Shown here in pieces: positions 60,978-64,000 of a stretch of 64,000 nucleotides of DNA. The notes beneath the pieces are model-generated. The model ran no database searches and was not told the origin of the DNA. It was given only the letters and a program-made list of their open reading frames with translations. Origin of the DNA: Halobacteriovorax sp. DA5 (GTDB lineage Bacteria; Bdellovibrionota; Bacteriovoracia; Bacteriovoracales; Bacteriovoracaceae); the NCBI RefSeq assembly GCF_002903145.1, contig NZ_PPDJ01000002.1:620001-684000 (forward strand), written 5' to 3'. The first letter of the stretch is position 1. Each line of letters begins with the position of its first letter. Made by a program: the position numbers and the translations under genes.

Positions 60978-62858
60978 CTAAAGATCGCTCAAATTAAATG
61001 GTGGTGAATCCAGAACATCCTCACCTGAACAGTCTGCAGGAGTCGTTGGAGTAGCTGGCTCTTGAGGTGTAATTGGTGGCTTACAAAGACCGTTTACACA
61101 ATCACCAAAAGTTGGAACTGAATAACATCTCTTCTCACAAGAAAGAGCATTATTCGGGTCGTTGACACGAATGAGGTAACACTGTCTAACGTATTCGATA
61201 CGACAGAACTCTTTCGAGACACAACTTTGATTTGGAACCTTTGAACAAAGAACTTGTTCGAAGTCATTATTAATATGATCACGACATGTATTAGTCGTTC
61301 CATCACAACAAAGTGACGCACAATCAAAATCTGAATTACAACTATTTCCAGTAGGAAGATTTCCAGTTGAATCGAAATCATCACTACACTGCCCTACAAT
61401 TGAGCGAGAAAAACAACGATTATTAAAACAACACTCTCCTGAACCACATTCACGATTTGCACTACATGACTTTAGAGAATTAAAATCATAACCATCTTTA
61501 GCACCAAGGCCTGTCTTTAGTAATTGAAGCTTAATCTCTTTTGTTTCAGCAATTTGAACTTCAAAACCATCTTCCATTGTAAACAGCTCAATTGTCCCTG
61601 TTACGTTACAACTTGAAACCGTCTCACCAGTTGATGCGTTATAATTCTTAGCTCTAATATTACAACCATCCATATAGTACGTATCACCAGCAGCATTTAG
61701 AGTTTGAACAGAACGGTTAGAAAATGGAGATTGAGAACCTAAGTATTGAATCCCAGTTGTTTGATAATTAATCTTTCCTGCACGTGGGAAGAGGTATGCC
61801 TGAGTTCCTGAAGCAATATTCGTAAAATCTGCAGCACCAGAAAGTGGTGCTTTAAAAATTGCACTTGGAGTCGTTCCCGACTGATAAACAGCTGCACCTT
61901 TAATTTCCCACTCATCTTCATTATGAATACGATATGGGCCACGGTAATCATAAGCTCCCCCACCTAAAGCAAGAGCAGTGCCTACGGCCGCAGGATGATT
62001 CACACCAAAAAGACTTTGAAACATCGCTGAGTCTTTCTTATCAGGAAGACACTTATATAAATTAGTCTCTAAAGATTCATTTGCAAGAAGATTACCTTCA
62101 ATATCAATTTGCTCAAATACAGGTGTATTTGTTTTAGAAACTGTTTCAGCATTTACGATTTCATCGTACCAAAGAGTTTGATCCTTAATTTTTGCATATG
62201 AGTAAAGGCACACATCCCCTGCTTGATTACAGTAAGGATGACTAATAGAAGATGTAAAAGTTGGATCGTCTTCTAAACGTAGACCACGACAGTAAAGACC
62301 TGCATTAGTTGCATCACCTTCAACATCTTCGGCCGTATCATTATCATAATCATTGTAGTCAAATAGATCATAAAGAAGTCTGATGTCGTTAAACTTCTTA
62401 TCTGCTAAATCAAATGTAATAACATTAATAGTTGAAAACTCAGTAATCCCTGAACCAGGAACTTGACCAACAACACCATCTAAAACAATTGGTGTTCTCT
62501 CTCGTCCAAAATAGAAGCGTCCTTTCACAACACGATTTTTAAGGGATGAAATATTTAAACCAGTAAGGTGGAGCTTCCCTCTAAAATCTTTAGGAATTGA
62601 AACTTTCTTTTTAAAAGATCCAGTATTTGGGTCAATGATTTGAGTAATTTCAACGGCAGTTGTATTAGGAATACTTGTGATAGTCTCATTATCTCCATCT
62701 GTTGCATTATTTCCACCAGATGATCCACCACTTCCGTTATCTCCACTTCCAACTTCTTCAGATGGATTCTCTACAATGTCACGCACAGAACGTGGCTGCT
62801 CCATACAAGAAACAAAAAGTGAAAGTGTGAATAGGTAGACTAAGACATTCTTCATCAT
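60978..62858 (-). CDS. Large cysteine-rich lipoprotein
   Basis: 626 residues. The lipobox LFVSC gives a lipid Cys near 18, followed by a Ser/Gly/Asn linker. Beta-rich region to ~450, then a Cys-rich tail with repeated CxxxxxC and 'GECCFNNRC', 'LCCDGTTNTC' type units (EGF/knottin-like) and a Pro/Thr end (PATPTTP). It is likely outer-membrane anchored. Two adjacent ATGs; the first is listed. No other genes in its transcript are evident. Confidence 0.75.
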   Translation of the reverse strand: MMKNVLVYLFTLSLFVSCMEQPRSVRDIVENPSEEVGSGDNGSGGSSGGNNATDGDNETITSIPNTTAVEITQIIDPNTGSFKKKVSIPKDFRGKLHLTGLNISSLKNRVVKGRFYFGRERTPIVLDGVVGQVPGSGITEFSTINVITFDLADKKFNDIRLLYDLFDYNDYDNDTAEDVEGDATNAGLYCRGLRLEDDPTFTSSISHPYCNQAGDVCLYSYAKIKDQTLWYDEIVNAETVSKTNTPVFEQIDIEGNLLANESLETNLYKCLPDKKDSAMFQSLFGVNHPAAVGTALALGGGAYDYRGPYRIHNEDEWEIKGAAVYQSGTTPSAIFKAPLSGAADFTNIASGTQAYLFPRAGKINYQTTGIQYLGSQSPFSNRSVQTLNAAGDTYYMDGCNIRAKNYNASTGETVSSCNVTGTIELFTMEDGFEVQIAETKEIKLQLLKTGLGAKDGYDFNSLKSCSANRECGSGECCFNNRCFSRSIVGQCSDDFDSTGNLPTGNSCNSDFDCASLCCDGTTNTCRDHINNDFEQVLCSKVPNQSCVSKEFCRIEYVRQCYLIRVNDPNNALSCEKRCYSVPTFGDCVNGLCKPPITPQEPATPTTPADCSGEDVLDSPPFNLSDL

Positions 62859-63047
62859 TAATTTGGCCTTAAGTTAATAATCTTCACTCTACTTATCGAA
62901 ATCAGAGAAAATTAAGTTAACCCTAAGTAAATATTAACCTCGAACTTGAAAAATCTGCCGATAAAGCGCTAAGGAGCTGAATTTACGAATAAACTCGTAA
63001 ATCAGCTGCCTTAAATATGTGCAATTTGGAATTAGATAATGAAGAAT

Positions 63048-63722
63048 CTAGGCTTTTCTAAACAAGGAAACAAGAACCCCTGTTAGCACGTCTTGAATCA
63101 GAGTTAATAACAGACAAATTATATAAATTAATTCAATCGCTATCCCCGTCCCTGGCGCGTAATTAGTAACGACTTGAGCAATCCCTGCAATGATAAATGA
63201 AATCACCAGAAACCCTAAATAAGTGCCGCCAAGAGTTGAAACTTTCTTTTTTGTGATAGCAAAATTCGATTCACCTTCTTTATCAAAAAGAATCGATGTC
63301 ATGGCAACAAAACTATAGAAATAGGCTACATAAAAAAATGGGATCACAAAAAAAGCGACTCCAAGAATCATCAGTAGCGAAGTAAGAAAGCCGTAGAACA
63401 TATACGTAGGAATATCCCACAGAACTTTTGAAACTCGATAAGGTAATTTTTCGAAAGCAAAGAAGAAGAAATTAAGAATAAAAACCGACTGAATAATTGT
63501 ACCAAAAACATTTACCGCGGCCACCGTAATTACCGTCATGTCATCTTGAGCATTAAAATATGCTAGGCCATAGGCCTTTAATGCGAATGATAAAAAGAAT
63601 AGTGGTAAATAATGAGGAAGATTCCCCTTCATTGCGCTTACTGCTTCATACATTGAATCAATAAAAGAAAGGTCCTTACTATCTTCGTTAGTGACTTCTT
63701 CATGATGCATATCCATTTGCAT
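63048..63722 (-). CDS. Hypothetical multi-pass membrane protein
   Basis: 224 residues with about five or six hydrophobic segments after a His/Glu/Met-rich N-terminus (MQMDMHHEEVTNED). The layout 'FFVIPFFYVAYFYSFVAMT' and 'LGFLVISFIIAGIAQVV' is like small uncharacterised membrane families (DUF975-type). The His-rich start may bind metal. GGGAGG lies 4 bases before the ATG. It lies 12 bases after the asparaginase gene and may be in its operon. Confidence 0.7.
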   Translation of the reverse strand: MQMDMHHEEVTNEDSKDLSFIDSMYEAVSAMKGNLPHYLPLFFLSFALKAYGLAYFNAQDDMTVITVAAVNVFGTIIQSVFILNFFFFAFEKLPYRVSKVLWDIPTYMFYGFLTSLLMILGVAFFVIPFFYVAYFYSFVAMTSILFDKEGESNFAITKKKVSTLGGTYLGFLVISFIIAGIAQVVTNYAPGTGIAIELIYIICLLLTLIQDVLTGVLVSLFRKA

Positions 63723-63734
63723 CCTCCCTATAAG

Positions 63735-64000
63735 TTAGTCTTGAGTATATTCAAACGTACGCTTTGCATGATTCTTTCTCACACCAGGAACTTTAAAAAG
63801 TTGCCCGTGAAAAGAAATATACACACCTGCTTCTACTATTCTAGCAGCATAAAGACTTTCTGTAACATTTTGAAAGGCATCACTATCAACAAAGCCCATA
63901 GGCTTCATCGCTCCAGTGAAAATGATTGGAACTTGCAAGTCTTTTGCGCCGTCAAGAGCGTCATAAACAAATTGTGCAGACTTTGCCATGGTATCAGTTC
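63735..64000 (-). CDS. Asparaginase/glutaminase family protein (N-terminus beyond window)
   Basis: The frame is open from the window edge, so this is the C-terminal ~88 residues. It begins 'TDTMAKSAQFVYDAL', matching the 'THGTDTMxxTA' catalytic block (Thr and Asp) of L-asparaginases, then 'VPIIFTGAMKPMGFVDSDAFQNV', typical of type I. The tail is short, so the protein is about the size of compact asparaginases lacking part of the C-terminal domain. It would hydrolyse Asn to Asp. The first Met at 63989 is internal. Confidence 0.8.
   Translation of the reverse strand, partial: TDTMAKSAQFVYDALDGAKDLQVPIIFTGAMKPMGFVDSDAFQNVTESLYAARIVEAGVYISFHGQLFKVPGVRKNHAKRTFEYTQD

Noticed and set aside
1..64000. 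CRISPR array, tRNA or rRNA genes
   Set aside because: No regular repeat-spacer tract, cloverleaf with CCA-type end or rRNA-like sequence was recognised by reading; a tRNAscan and barrnap run would settle this.
1..64000. Unusually many GGCC sites for an A+T-rich genome
   Set aside because: GGCC is frequent in many codon pairs (ATGGCC, AAGGCC), but I did not count it against a base-composition expectation, so I make no claim.

Overview
The window is about 64 kb of A+T-rich, densely coded bacterial chromosome with short gaps and many one-to-few-base gene overlaps. The mix points to a motile Gram-negative bacterium with many exported proteins: FliL, outer-membrane and lipoprotein precursors, two secreted endonuclease I paralogues, a subtilisin, a papain-like enzyme, CobB, Bpt, TrmFO, and an H1-like Lys/Ala protein. 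My best inference is Bdellovibrionota, probably the Bacteriovorax/Halobacteriovorax group of predators. This rests on general resemblance, not on a marker gene. I saw no rRNA, tRNA, CRISPR array, transposase or integrase.

Layout. 1-3.2 kb: a large, truncated, Ig-like and glycine-rich surface lipoprotein. 3.4-9.8 kb: antiporter, dolichol-kinase-like protein, esterase, DUF457 membrane protein, CobB sirtuin and small secreted proteins. 9.8-14.5 kb: a minus-strand operon of thioesterase, ABC exporter, receiver/HD-GYP-like protein and thiolase. 14.5-18.2 kb: a MotA/ExbB-like channel, a membrane VWA protein, a lytic transglycosylase lipoprotein and a PilZ membrane protein, which I consider the most interesting functional cluster. 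18.3-28.7 kb: endonuclease I, a DsbA-like lipoprotein, a two-component system, exonuclease, DUF309, globin, subtilase, aldo-keto reductase and hypotheticals.

28.7-31.5 kb is a small accessory island of five minus-strand genes (TerB-like, zinc-ribbon membrane, membrane, GIY-YIG-like and small membrane protein). It is punctuated by three copies of a hairpin-forming repeat of about 60 bp, and near-identical terminators bracket it. 31.5-37.8 kb: FabH, a second endonuclease I, a small charged protein that needs a -1 frameshift at a canonical slippery heptamer, TapT/DTW, Bpt, AlkB and an outer-membrane protein. 38-46 kb: a large exported protein, glycosyltransferase, UDP-glucuronate decarboxylase-like enzyme, EamA transporter, TrmFO and NadE. 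46-53.4 kb: H1-like protein, HPt protein, APC-USP fusion, PAS histidine kinase, TyrS and GltX. 53.5-64 kb: barstar-like protein, exported lipase and papain-like enzyme, FliL, Kazal-like protein, LysR regulator, pseudo-rhomboid, methylmalonyl-CoA epimerase, Cys-rich lipoprotein and a truncated asparaginase.

Recurring themes are export of hydrolases (two DNases, subtilase, papain-like enzyme, lipase, transglycosylase), signalling (two histidine kinases, HPt, HD-GYP-like, PilZ) and lipid/acyl-CoA metabolism (thiolase, thioesterase, FabH, epimerase). Where the longest ORF started upstream of a better ribosome binding site, I moved the start and say so in the entry.
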